Assembly (NCBI GenBank): GCA_010279815.1
Contig: QEOQ01000207.1
Coordinates: 962,490-1,026,489 of the forward strand
Reading direction: 5' to 3'
From: Brachionus plicatilis
Lineage: Eukaryota; Rotifera; Eurotatoria; Ploima; Brachionidae
DNA: 64,000 nucleotides
Position numbers and translations under genes: made by a program. This document shows positions 47,801 to 56,647 of this stretch, piece after piece. Positions within the stretch are counted from its first letter, which is position 1, and the number at the start of each line of letters is the position of its first letter. Under the pieces are notes generated by a model that saw only the letters and a program-made list of their open reading frames with translations, was not told the origin of the DNA and made no database searches.

Positions 47801-50800
47801 GATTAACACTGGTATTAAGAACAATGATTTGATTCAAATTCATCCCTTGTTAAATAACAAGACTGGCATAAACACCAAAACTAATTCGGGCAGAGGTAAA
47901 TTTTTAGAGATTTTTGGAGAATTTTTTTTTCAAACTAAATTTTTTGTTGAAGCTTCCCTATCTGTTAAAGAGCCTGTGGTAATTGGATCGAGTAATTATT
48001 TACAAGAGGTGTCACAACACTTTGGAGGACTGAAAGTGACCGATTTTCCTATGTATGTACAAGGACTAGAGTTCAAAAAGAGCAAAAAATCTAGAGGCTC
48101 AGGTAAGAATTAGATTTGAATGATCAGCGGATTATTGACTCATTAAAAAATCAAGGTTTGAAAAAAAGTGAATCATTGGTAAAACAAACAGTAAACAATG
48201 CCAGCAATATTCAATTTGTAAAAGTAAACAGTGCTGCTCCAGTATCACAATTAAATCCGATTAAAACTCAATAAATGTAAACCACTAAAAAATAAACCTA
48301 CAAACTTATCTAAAAATATATTTTTTTTTTATTACTTTATTTTTATTATTTTTTTTAATTTATTTTTTATAAATTAAACAATCTTAAAAAAATTTAAAAG
48401 CCAAATTTTTAAATCCTGTAAAAAAATTTTTCAATTCCTATTTTCTAAAATGAACAAGATAAATTTACAAAGATCGTTTGCTGGATCTTACATTGTTTAT
48501 TGAACTCGCTTGTTCTCATATTTTAGGACAAAATTCTAAAATAGAACTTAGTCTATAGTACACTTTAAATTTCTAGAAGACTTTTTACTACTACTTCTTA
48601 GCCTTATTTTTTTAATTGTAGAAAAATTTTTTAAATAAAAATTTTTTAAATAAAAATTTGAACATATCACATCTCTAAATAGACATGCTTTAGCTCACCA
48701 TGCATAAAGACCTGTCCCATGAAAATTGATATGTAGCTCAACTAGATAGCTACAATCTATTTGATGACATTTTTTTTAGATTAAGATTAATTATTTGCAG
48801 ACTTAATGTGTTGAAAATTAGTTTCAGTATAAAAAAATGACTATTGAAAGCAAAAATGAAGCCAATCCTAAAAAAATTTTCTGACAAAATCAACTCACCT
48901 TAACTTTTGTTTGAAATCGTTGGATTACTTTTCTGTATCGGGTTGCCAATGGTGTATTTTTCCAATTGTTTTCAGTTTTTTTTAACTCTTCCACATTTCT
49001 AAAAACATAATTAAAAACAAAATTTAAATATTTTAAAACTTACTTATTAAGCTCTCTGATTACTCTTACTCGTCTCATATATTTACTAATGATCGAAACT
49101 ATTGATAAATGGTGACAATTCATTGCGAGAAAAAAAATTTCTGAGTTAAAATTCGGTTTTTCCAAATGGTTCTGTTCAAAGCCAGTAGTAAATTCGACAA
49201 ATTTCTCTTTGTCGCTATTCAATTTCGACTCATCATCTCTGACCTGAATAGGCGATACCTTTGAGTCAAAAATGACCATTAGCTCAACTTTTTCTTTCTT
49301 TATTGGACGAGCTAATTCATGTAAAATGAACAGCAAATTGAGCATAAAACCATCCCCACAAACCATGCTTTCATTAGACTGACAATTTAATAAAATTAAA
49401 AAAAAATTTTTTCATTATTTTTTTATTACTTGAATATTAGATCGTCTGTAATTGTATTTTATATTCAATTTTAAGAAATGAATCATTTTTTCTCTACTTT
49501 GCTTGTTATAAATCAGAGCTTTCACTATTCTTAAGAGCTCAATCTTAAAAATTAAAATTAAATATAATTTAAATTCTAAATCCAATTTTTTATCTTAAAA
49601 CACATTTTCAAATTTATTAAAAGCAATTGAGATCTGAAATTATATTCTCACATTATAACCTAATTTTTTAGTTTAGTTTTCTAAGAATAAGTCTTTTAAA
49701 CTTTTTATAATTGCACAATGAATTCAAAAATCTTAAAGTGGAAAAATGGATATCAATGATTAAGTCAAACGGAAATTTTTTGAGGCATTTGCCTTTAATA
49801 AAATGTTATTTTAGTTGCTTTTTAGTCGTGACTTAACCTTTTAAAAAATAAAATTTAACTCAAAATTTTTTTAAACCAATCAATTTTAATAAATATCGAA
49901 TGAAATTTTTTGTAAAATTTTAGACAAAAAAAGCAGAAATAAATTTTTATGCTTATTTTTCTTTGAAATTTGTAGTGTAAAATTTATTTATTATTTTATT
50001 ATTTATTTGTTTATCTGTACCGAGCTAATGCTCCTTCAGAATATAAAAAAAAATTTATATAAAGTTAAATAAGTCAAAAGAAAATTAAAAACGATATGTT
50101 GAAATAGCTAGAGGTAAGACATGTTTAAATATTTGAAAGCTCAATTCTGCCCTGAAATATCACTCACTCAGCTCAAAAAGTCGATTTGAAACTGTTAGTA
50201 GATTTAGTTTATTGAAGGCCTCTTGGTGTATAATATTGGTGGCGGTATCATATTTCAGCTTTAAAATAGATCGAACTGCTGAATTTTGACTAACTTATTT
50301 TTTTTTTATGTTAGTTTCTGAGAATGAATTTAAACAAGGAAAAGAATAATCCAAGATTGATCCTATGAAGGATTTTTAAAGATTATCTTATGTTTTTGGT
50401 AATAAGACCACATTTTCTATTTGAGAGATATTTTATTATACTAAGTATATTTTAGTATTTAGTCTTGAATTACAGCGCTCTTTCAATTCATCCTCCATTG
50501 GACCAAATGTAAGTTTTGAGTCTAACGTGATTTCTGATAATTTGACTGTTTCCTCTTAATTGCTAATATTAATTTTAAGGTAAAGATTAATTTCAACATA
50601 GTATAAAATTTAGTATTTGATTTTTTCTTTATTAGCCAGTTTTCAAGCCATTACTTAGACATTTGACTTCTATGCAACTCTAGTAGCACTCAGTTTTTAC
50701 TCATTAAACCGTAAGGAGAGCTAATGCTCTTTAGATTGCTTAATAAATTTATAAAATTGATGAAAAAATGGACTGAATTCAGAAAATAGAAAAATATCAT

Positions 50801-52419
50801 GAATCTTTCATTTTAATTTAATATTATCTCATTGAAGAATAAATTTTTTATAAAATAATCTAAAATTTTTATTTTTCAAGACAAATTTAATTGCTATTTT
50901 AATTATCAAAAAAGGAACAATTATTTACCCTTGTTGAAGCCAATATAGGCTGGACTTGCTTCGAAATCAAAGCCAGGGTTTCATTTGTAAGCTCTGTATC
51001 CAAATCTCGTTTAAAATATTTCTCAGCTATTCTGGCATCATCTTCAGCAAAAAGTGACAATTTAAAAAATGGCCCTAACACTGAACTGATAGCAAGCATT
51101 TTCCCGTTTTTCCCACTTGTTTCGTTACTGCCCACTGTCCAATTATCCATTTCGACAATCTTTTTTAAAATTTGTAAAATCAAAAATTTTCCACTCAAAA
51201 AATTTACCAAGTTACAAATTGGATTTGCTTGATCTATCTTTATTTCGCATAACTCCCTTAGAACATACATGGGCGCCATATATTCACTTTCACTTACACT
51301 CAATGAATTTAAGTTCATTTTATGAGATAAAGTGTTTATTACAGGAGTAAAAATCTTGAAAAAGAAATAAAATAAAATAAATTTTAAAATAAATATATAT
51401 TTACCGAGACAAAATCATTTTTAAATTGAACCGAATTGTTTGAAATATTACAATTAGTTTTCAAAGATTCAATAATTAATTGATGAATCAAATCAGTTGA
51501 AATGTAGTTGGCCATCAACAAAGGAACAAGTTGAGATTCAGTTAAAGTGAAGCTATTCTTTTGGTAACACCCATTCAAAACCAGGATTATATTACGCAGG
51601 ATTTGGTACCTGCACTCTTTATAAATATTTTCTAATAAATCTTTATTAGGTTGCTGAGCTGATTTAGAGCTTTTAAAAACTAAATTAAATGAATCGATTA
51701 AATATTTTAAGGCTATTGATTGAGTTGTGAACTGAATATTCATTCTTTTATACGAGTCTAAAATAAATGTCAATGATCTATCGCTTAGGACTTTGTTTAA
51801 ATATTCTTGGTCAATATTTGTAATAACATTAAACAAAATTTCTTGAATTAAATCTTTGTAATAAACTTGATCTTTTAAAAAATGATTAAAATTGAATGTC
51901 CTAGAATTGGTAAATGTATTTGTTTACAGTTTAAAAAAATTGGATCGATTTGAATTGTGAAAATTGAGTTTTCAGATTTGGTAAGTTTTTCTGGTTGAAT
52001 TTTAACTTGAAAAATGGCTTCAATTATTTCCAGTTCATTAAGAATTTTAATAGATTGAGTATTTTCACTCTTTTCTGAGGTGGGAATTTCAGTCGAAGTT
52101 TTTCTTTTAGATAATTGTGGAGTCTCATCTATTTCCATTTTATCTGAGCGTAAAGAATCGCCAATATCCATGGGCAAGACCTCGTCTGTTTTATCTTTTC
52201 TCTCTACCTCTGTTATTTCTGACTGGGATGTTTCATTAGCTTTATAAAAAAAAATTGACTTGTTATTAAAAAAAATTAAAGGATACCTTGAGGTTGAGTT
52301 GTTTGTTGAATAAGAAGTCGATTGAGTCTTCTTTGTCTAATCTAAGTGAGAATTTATTTTAACTATTAAGAACATAAAAAACAATAACTAACTTCATCAA
52401 GAGACAGATTATCTTCCAT
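35879..52419 (-). CDS. UBE4B: ubiquitin conjugation factor E4 B (Ufd2)
   Basis: Seventeen minus-strand exons: 52419-52393, 52342-52288, 52239-51928, 51871-51405, 51354-50929, 49543-49430, 49378-49044, 48998-48899, 38555-38425, 38378-38280, 37490-37252, 37202-37076, 37024-36880, 36817-36683, 36626-36432, 36375-36201, 36150-35879; every junction is GT-AG and in frame; 1,117 residues. UBE4B is a U-box E3/E4 ligase that elongates ubiquitin chains and works with VCP/p97. Visible are the N-terminal [18 protein letters not shown], the Ufd2 core ([73 protein letters not shown]) and the C-terminal U-box ([36 protein letters not shown]). The core runs without a gap across the 10,343-bp intron 48898-38556, which contains three plus-strand genes. 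Intron 50928-49544 contains a LINE relic. Confidence 0.93.
38974..38987 (+). promoter_or_regulatory. GC-rich hairpin upstream of the 39.2-kb gene
   Basis: GCGTC-GCAA-GACGC is a perfect 5-bp stem closed by a GNRA-type tetraloop, about 200 bases before the ATG at 39185. The whole stretch 38900-39030 (GGTCTCGCTAG, ACGACCACACAAC, ACCACGACCACGCTC) is conspicuously GC-rich against AT-rich surroundings and is probably the promoter or 5' untranslated region of that gene. Whether the hairpin is transcribed is not known. Confidence 0.35.
39185..40886 (+). CDS. novel family member, Gln-rich long paralogue (488 residues)
   Basis: Exons 39185-39369, 39433-40475, 40539-40658, 40713-40796, 40852-40886; introns 54-63 bp, all in phase. 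It lies wholly inside a UBE4B intron on the opposite strand. The N-terminal half is shared with the 33.8-kb gene: [63 protein letters not shown]. Then come a long Gln/Glu-rich predicted coiled coil (residues about 140-190 and 265-305), an Ala/Gln segment ([16 protein letters not shown]) and a C-terminal part with [15 protein letters not shown] and SYYPPLDNN. No signal peptide, membrane helix or known domain is visible. I do not recognise it. The composition suggests a filamentous or scaffold protein, but that is a guess. Confidence 0.85.
41270..41545 (+). pseudogene. possible relic of a duplicated 3' gene end
   Basis: The stretch about 41400-41545 (ATCGATAAGACAATTAACTT...GATTAATAAACTATTTT) is a diverged direct copy of 40925-41040 (ATCGATAACATCGAAAAGACAATTGACTTT...GATTAATAAACTTTTT), the 3' untranslated region of the preceding gene. 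Some preceding bases (GAGGCATACAAATGCATAA) may correspond to the end of its coding sequence. No open frame is left. Suggests a third, dead member of the local family. Confidence 0.45.
41546..43507. other. gap inside the UBE4B intron
   Basis: No further exon is supported. Two similar short strings, GCGCACTCTTGACCACTAAA near 42467 and GATGCACTCCCCTTGACCAA near 42741, suggest a short dispersed repeat. Nothing else could be assigned. Confidence 0.4.
43508..44335 (+). CDS. orphan acidic protein, about 265-270 residues
   Basis: An open frame from ATG 43508 ([20 protein letters not shown]) to a stop at 44317. Alternatively a 51-bp intron 44277-44327 (CAG|GTAGAT ... TTTCAAG|GC) would give an end Gly-Asn-stop at 44335. 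Both are possible. The protein is acidic and hydrophilic, with a beta-prone [20 protein letters not shown] segment (residues about 26-45) and a duplicated [13 protein letters not shown] / [11 protein letters not shown] motif (residues about 130-165). It has no signal peptide or membrane helix, and I do not recognise it. The first 350 bases are strikingly GC-rich for this genome, with CGG/GAC/GAG-type codons, while the last third returns to the local AT-rich usage. Nested in the UBE4B intron, opposite strand. Confidence 0.65.
44336..44930. other. spacer before the repeat-protein gene
   Basis: AT-rich, no exon. It must hold the promoter and 5' untranslated region of the next gene. No defensible motif. 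Confidence 0.4.
44931..48274 (+). CDS. large repeat protein, 1,077 residues, unrecognised
   Basis: Exons 44931-47895, 47953-48102, 48156-48274. The first intron (57 bp) is in frame and without stop, so retention would still give a protein. Residues about 1-165 are a helical, charged head ([39 protein letters not shown]). Residues about 180-450 are some 14-16 tandem repeats of about 19 residues with the consensus L-SRDAYNQ(Q/K)I(Y/N)DS-(S/P)AK(D/E)A. A Ser/Asn/Gln-rich region follows, then a predicted coiled coil at about 720-840 ([20 protein letters not shown]) and a basic tail. There is no signal peptide or membrane helix, and no known family comes to mind. The layout of head, repeats and coiled coil suits an intracellular structural or scaffold protein, which is inference. 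Nested in the UBE4B intron on the opposite strand; the 3' end lies about 620 bp from the next UBE4B exon. Confidence 0.85.
45470..46290 (+). repeat. coding tandem repeat, about 57-63 bp units
   Basis: Some 14-16 units encoding (S)RDAYNQ-I-DS-AK-A lie within the large repeat protein. Units such as those at about 45905-46135 are nearly identical at DNA level (AAAGAAGCTTTATCCAGAGA recurs), showing recent homogenisation. Alternating subtypes ([17 protein letters not shown] versus [17 protein letters not shown]) show that blocks of two units were duplicated. The long ORFs in the other frames (45769-46758) are shadows of this repeat. Confidence 0.9.
48275..48898. other. spacer inside the UBE4B intron
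   Basis: Contains the 3' untranslated region of the repeat-protein gene and the donor side of the large UBE4B intron. No other gene. Confidence 0.4.
49990..50670 (-). pseudogene. LINE reverse transcriptase relic in a UBE4B intron
   Basis: On the minus strand, separated by stops and frameshifts, run [10 protein letters not shown] (about 50640), [10 protein letters not shown] and [11 protein letters not shown] (about 50530-50465), [19 protein letters not shown] and [13 protein letters not shown] (about 50290-50165), in the order of the end of the LINE reverse transcriptase. Downstream come a GAGC-ATTA-GCTC hairpin (50033-50022) and a 3' tail of GGTACAGATAAACAAATAAA units. Same family as the fragment at 457-885. 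Inserted in the same strand sense as the host gene. Dead. Confidence 0.85.
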
Positions 52420-52639
52420 TTTTGACTTGTTAATGCTAGATTATTTCGAATAAAAATTTGTTTGAAAAGTTTATTTTAAAATATTTAATGACTAAGAAAT
52501 ATTAAAAAAAATTACATTCTTAAAACATGTAATACATTTTTGCAGTTATTAAATGCATATTCAAACGTTTCCAATATTTTGTCTTTTTATTTTTAAAGTT
52601 TCAAAATTAAAAATTTTAATTTTTTATCTTAAAAATTTT

Positions 52640-53130
52640 ATCTTCCCACCCGTAAAACAATAAAACGCCTGAATAAACGGATGTTAAATGCGAGCGTTAA
52701 AACGCCTGGAAAACGCTAAAAAACGTCATTAAACGCGTGTTTTAATTAAATTAATCTCCCTATTTTTTACAAGTTATTTTGTAAAAGATATATTTTTAAA
52801 AATTTTAATGTTTTTATTTCATGCTTAAGAAATAATAAAAATTTATATTTTAATATATTCTAAATTTTTATTTTCCGGAGCCGAAGATTCCTCCTTCCCC
52901 ATCAACAGTAGAACTTAGCCAAGACCTTACTAGCCTGTCTCACTCTAACTCACGTTCTTTTACTTTAGATATCGAGAACATCGAAAAATTTATGAATTTT
53001 GATAGAGTTTTTTCAGGCGTTTTTTGGTATGAAATAACGCTCACATTTTCACGCGTAAAAACGCCAGACTTACGTCAAAAAACGCCTTTAAAATCGCTTG
53101 TTTAACGTGCATTAATCAGACATTTGTTAA
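52640..53130. repeat. block rich in AACGCC / GGCGTT motifs
   Basis: Two outer segments (about 52655-52740 and 53025-53120) carry many copies of AAAACGCC or its complement: AAAACGCCTGAATAAACGG, GCGTTAAAACGCCTGG, TCAGGCGTTTTTTGG, AAAAACGCCAGAC, AAAAAACGCC. They are arranged partly as inverted repeats around a less repetitive centre (52880-52990, with CCGGAGCCGAAG). This may be a DNA transposon whose subterminal repeats bind its transposase. No target duplication could be fixed. Confidence 0.45.
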
Positions 53131-53814
53131 ATCATATTTGAGTGTTGCATCTCTTCCATTTAAGAGAAAAAAGAGCTTCTATTAAATTAAATTATTAAAT
53201 TTAATTTAATTAAAATCACTTTTATTAAAATATAATTTTATGCTCAAATCTTTAATTTTGAAAAATAATTTTATCTTTTTTTTGACATTTCAATTGCATT
53301 TTTTATCTGCTAGTATTCTAAAAAACTTAAAAAATCTAAAATAATGTCTAAAATAATGTAAGCAAGGCTTTTAGTAAAATTTTTCTCTATTTATAATTTA
53401 TCTTTCTTTTCAAATTTCAAATACAAATTCAGAACTTTTAATGATCTTTTTGTGTGTTAAGGAGGATTAGAAAATATTTTAGGAATTTCATGAGCCAAGA
53501 GAGACTAAATGACATCTCAATTTTAAGCTTAGAACCAGAGGAAGTCGATTTTTTAAATGTTGTTAAAATTTAAGAAGTTTTTGTGTAAAGTAAAAATAGA
53601 AGATTAAAGTTTTCTTTGAAATATTTTATCCGTTTAAAATTAATTAGTAATAGGTGAAATGTATATTTTTGTTAATTTTTATAATTTTTTAACAATCAAA
53701 ACCCTGTTATCTCCCCACATTATCTAAAACACTCGGATAGAATGCTCGCTCCACCATTTAAAAAATTCTGTCTACTTCATTGTTTAAATTTTGAATTGTG
53801 ATTATTGGGATATG
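53131..53814. other. gap without recognised gene
   Basis: AT-rich, no exon or RNA gene recognised. Confidence 0.4.
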
Positions 53815-53950
53815 AGTCTTAATGGAGAGCAGTTTTTGTGGAGAGCAGTCTTAGTCTTTGTGGAGAGCAGTTTTTGTCCTACTCAAGTTATTTTTGTGCT
53901 CAAAATTTTTTCTTTGTGGAGAAAAGTTTTTTATTTGTGGGGAATAGGTA
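53815..53950 (+). repeat. short minisatellite, TTTGTGGAGAGCAG units
   Basis: About four to five imperfect copies of TTTGTGGAGAGCAG occur between 53820 and 53945, some as TTTGTGGAGAAAAG or TTTGTGGGG. The ORF 53791-53979 over it has no likeness to a known protein and reflects the repeat. Confidence 0.6.
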
Positions 53951-54825
53951 GACCCTTTTGTATTGTGAATAAAGGATGATGAAATTGCATATAAAGTTTC
54001 TTAGAGTCTTTTCAAAATTAGAATTATTTAAAAAAAATGTCCAAAAAATCAAATCAAAGCTTAAATAAATCTTCGTTAAAGTTCAACGTGGATATTGGAA
54101 ATTTAAACCAGAGCTATTCATTTTACAAAATAATGCTGTATTGTTTTAATTGCTCGAACACATTTATTTGTAAATGCAAATTTAGATGACAATGGACCAA
54201 TTTTACTGAGAATTAATTTAGATTTGATTTCAAAAGAAAAAAATATTTTGATTGCAAAAAGAGAAAACGACGATTAAGTGAATTTCACAAATAAAAATAG
54301 GAATTTAGATTAAGTTTCAAGTATTTAAGAAAAAAGAAATAATGTTTTCAAAATTCTTTATTTTAACAAATAAAAACAACACATTATTATAATTCCTGTT
54401 TAATTAATTTCACTAAAAAATTAAAAATTTAAAAATACATTTTTTCTTTAGTAAAATTGTCCAAAAAATTCATATCATAACTATAAAACCTTTAATTCTT
54501 TTTCTAAATAAAAAATAATTTAGTAAGTCTAAAAAGATGTGCCAAACATTGTTTGGTTTGGCAACGACTAGCGAATTTTTCTTAAAAACGATATCTGTTT
54601 AAATAAGTTCAGTGCTCTTCTCAGAGAATATAAAAGAAATATTTTAAAATTTAAAATTGAAAGAATAAAATCAATAGCTACTCGATAATTTTTTAGAACA
54701 AACTTTATGTGAAGAAAGACATTTTGATTTTGAGAATTTTTGAAGTTATTTAAAAATGTCAAAAATCTCTTCGATTTAAAAATCGAAGAACTTAAAGAAT
54801 TGTTTTAAAAAAGGTTTAGGGTTAA
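53951..54825. other. gap without recognised gene
   Basis: A short frame from about 54038 (ATGTCCAAAAAATCAAATCA) reads for some 35 codons with real-looking residues (SLNKSSLKFNVDIGNLNQSYSF would be its sense) but stops at once and has no downstream exon I could connect. Otherwise nothing. Confidence 0.35.
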
Positions 54826-55307
54826 AGTCAAATTTAAGCTTTTTTCTTTTTTTGAACTTAACTCTAATACTATTTTCAATATTTTTAACCATAAAATTTA
54901 TCCATTACACGTTTCATAATTTGAAATTTGAAATTTACATGTTAAACTTTTATCACAAAAATTACTTTAAGTTATAATGAAGATGCTAGTGAGCCTAACA
55001 ACTTTTCTGTCACAGCAAAATCTAGAAAATACATGAATGAGGATGAACATTTTAAACCCTACCGGCAAGACTTTGATTATCTTGTTTAGACAAAAAATCC
55101 AATACTTCTTGTTTGAAATCTGGTCAGAAAAGTTGTTAGGCTCACTAGCATCTTCATAATAACTTAAAATAATTTTTTTGTTAAAAGTTTCAAATGTAAA
55201 TTTCAAATTTCAAATTATGAAACGTATAATGGATAAATTTTATGGTTAAAAATATTTAAAATTCCATTAGAGTTAAGTTCAAAAAAAGAAAAAACTTAAA
55301 TTTGACT
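54826..55307. mobile_element. fold-back element, family D
   Basis: Two arms of about 185 bases, 54826-55010 and about 55120-55307, are near-perfect inverted copies: left GTCAAATTTAAGCTTTTTTC, right ending AAAAAACTTAAATTTGAC. Both share GAAGATGCTAGTGAGCCTAA in opposite orientation at the inner ends. Spacer about 110 bases. The minus-strand ORF at 54967-55206 is simply spacer plus right arm. A long-armed MITE or fold-back transposon; target duplication not certain. Confidence 0.8.
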
Positions 55308-55653
55308 TTTTTTCTATTTTTTAATTAATTCTACAATTTTTTTAAACAAAAATCAAAACTAATATTTTTTATGAGAGCAAATACAATTTTTTTGTAACTT
55401 TTAGAGTAAAAGTTAAATTTGGGCTTTATTTTTAGAAAATATCCCATATTCAGGATATTTTCTAGCAAATTAAATTTTAATTGTTATAACATAGAAACGA
55501 TTTAATCAACTCTAAAAGAAAAAAGGTTGGATTCGGGCTTTACTCTTAGAGTCGTGAACACGAGTTTATGGTAAATGAATTATTAAATTTACTTTTTATA
55601 ACTTTTAAGCTTTTTTTAAATTTATTTTATTCAATAAAAAATATAAACAATTA
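55308..55653. other. spacer 3' of FCF1
   Basis: Contains two weak direct copies of a GGGCTTTA-TTTTTAGA / GGGCTTTACTCTTAGA segment (about 55420 and 55535), related in sense to the ends of the neighbouring fold-back element. No gene. Confidence 0.35.
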
Positions 55654-56398
55654 TTATGTTTTTGGTGCACCATAAGCATCGGGCATTCTTTCAATGGTAA
55701 AACGATGGTTCGCCACACTCATAATTGGCACACCGACTATTTTTCGAATCCTTCTTCTTAGATCCTTATCACAAGTAGCTACAATGTAGCATTTATGCTG
55801 AGTTATTCGTTGAACTAAACAATCATCTGCATAAGTTCCCTTGTGGAGACATGGTAGTCGTTCAAATCGGGGATCTCGGGCAATTCTTAACGCGATTCGG
55901 TACGTTTGACCTAATTTTTCCAATTCCGCCATCACGCAGTCAGTAATGTAAGGAATACATTTTGCATACATACAATCCATCATTGATTGAATGACATCCA
56001 GTTTGTTTTTTATTGAAAAATTGATGAAATTAGTATCTATTAACACATGGTAAGGTGGACCCAATTGAGTGTTGTAATTGAAAAAGAGAGCACTCGATGT
56101 CTTTGGCCTTAAAATGAATTAAATTTTTTTTTTCTTAATTTTTTATTTTACAATTCTTTCACGTCAGTTTTTTTCTGATCTACTTTTGCCACAGTCTTTT
56201 CCTGTTCTTTTGCCTTACTAAAAATAAAAATTTATCATGAATTAAATAAAATAAAGAAAATCTTACAAACGGGCGTCCTTATCACTTATTATCCGCTTAA
56301 CCTGAGCGAATTTGCGCGTCTGCTTTGCTTTACCCTAAAATTAAAAAAATCGATGAGTAAAAATTTTAAAAATTTTAAAAATAACCCAAAATTACCAT
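55654..56398 (-). CDS. FCF1: rRNA-processing protein FCF1 / UTP24 (PIN nuclease)
   Basis: Exons on the minus strand: 56398-56396 (only the ATG), 56334-56267, 56217-56152, 56107-55654; 196 residues against about 198 in human. UTP24/FCF1 is the PIN-domain endonuclease of the small-subunit processome that cuts pre-rRNA around the 5' end of 18S rRNA in the nucleolus. The basic N-terminus [15 protein letters not shown] matches MGKQKKTRKYATMKR. The PIN domain carries the acidic residues expected for metal binding: [32 protein letters not shown] and [11 protein letters not shown]. It ends [11 protein letters not shown] as in the family. Splicing ATG|GTAATT to TTTTAG|GGTAAA recreates the conserved Met-Gly-Lys start. 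Divergent from NOC2L with 249 bp between the two ATGs. Confidence 0.95.
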
Positions 56399-56647
56399 TT
56401 AGTTCAATTTTTTCAAAAAATTCGAATGAAATTTTTAATTAGATAGTGTGCTTATATTTTGTTAATTTATTTTAAATTATTTTTTCTTCTCATATATTAG
56501 TATTTGCACGATATTTTTAATTTTTTGCATTCGGTTCACAAAATATTTTTTGGAATACATGAACGCTAGAGATTTTAATTTTAAGGTGCACATGTTGATT
56601 TAAATTTTAAATTATTTTCATTCGAAAAAAAAAGCAAAATTACAAAA
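56399..56647. promoter_or_regulatory. shared divergent promoter of FCF1 and NOC2L
   Basis: Only 249 bp separate the two ATG codons, which point away from each other, so both promoters must fit here or overlap the first FCF1 intron. The stretch includes a less AT-rich patch (around TTTGCATTCGGTTCAC at 56525-56540, and AAGGTGCACATG at 56584). No defined element can be named. Inferred from layout. Confidence 0.6.

Noticed and set aside
48103..48127. A 25-bp intron near the end of the repeat-protein gene
   Set aside because: Too short for the splicing seen here. The 53-bp intron 48103-48155 is in phase and of typical size.
51875..51927. A 27-bp intron in UBE4B exon 3 (GTAAAC to TTCTAG)
   Set aside because: It leaves the wrong frame. 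The 56-bp intron 51927-51872 ending TTTTAAAAG restores the frame and the family alignment.
54967..55206. Minus-strand ORF of 79 codons as a gene
   Set aside because: It is made of the loop and right arm of a fold-back element.
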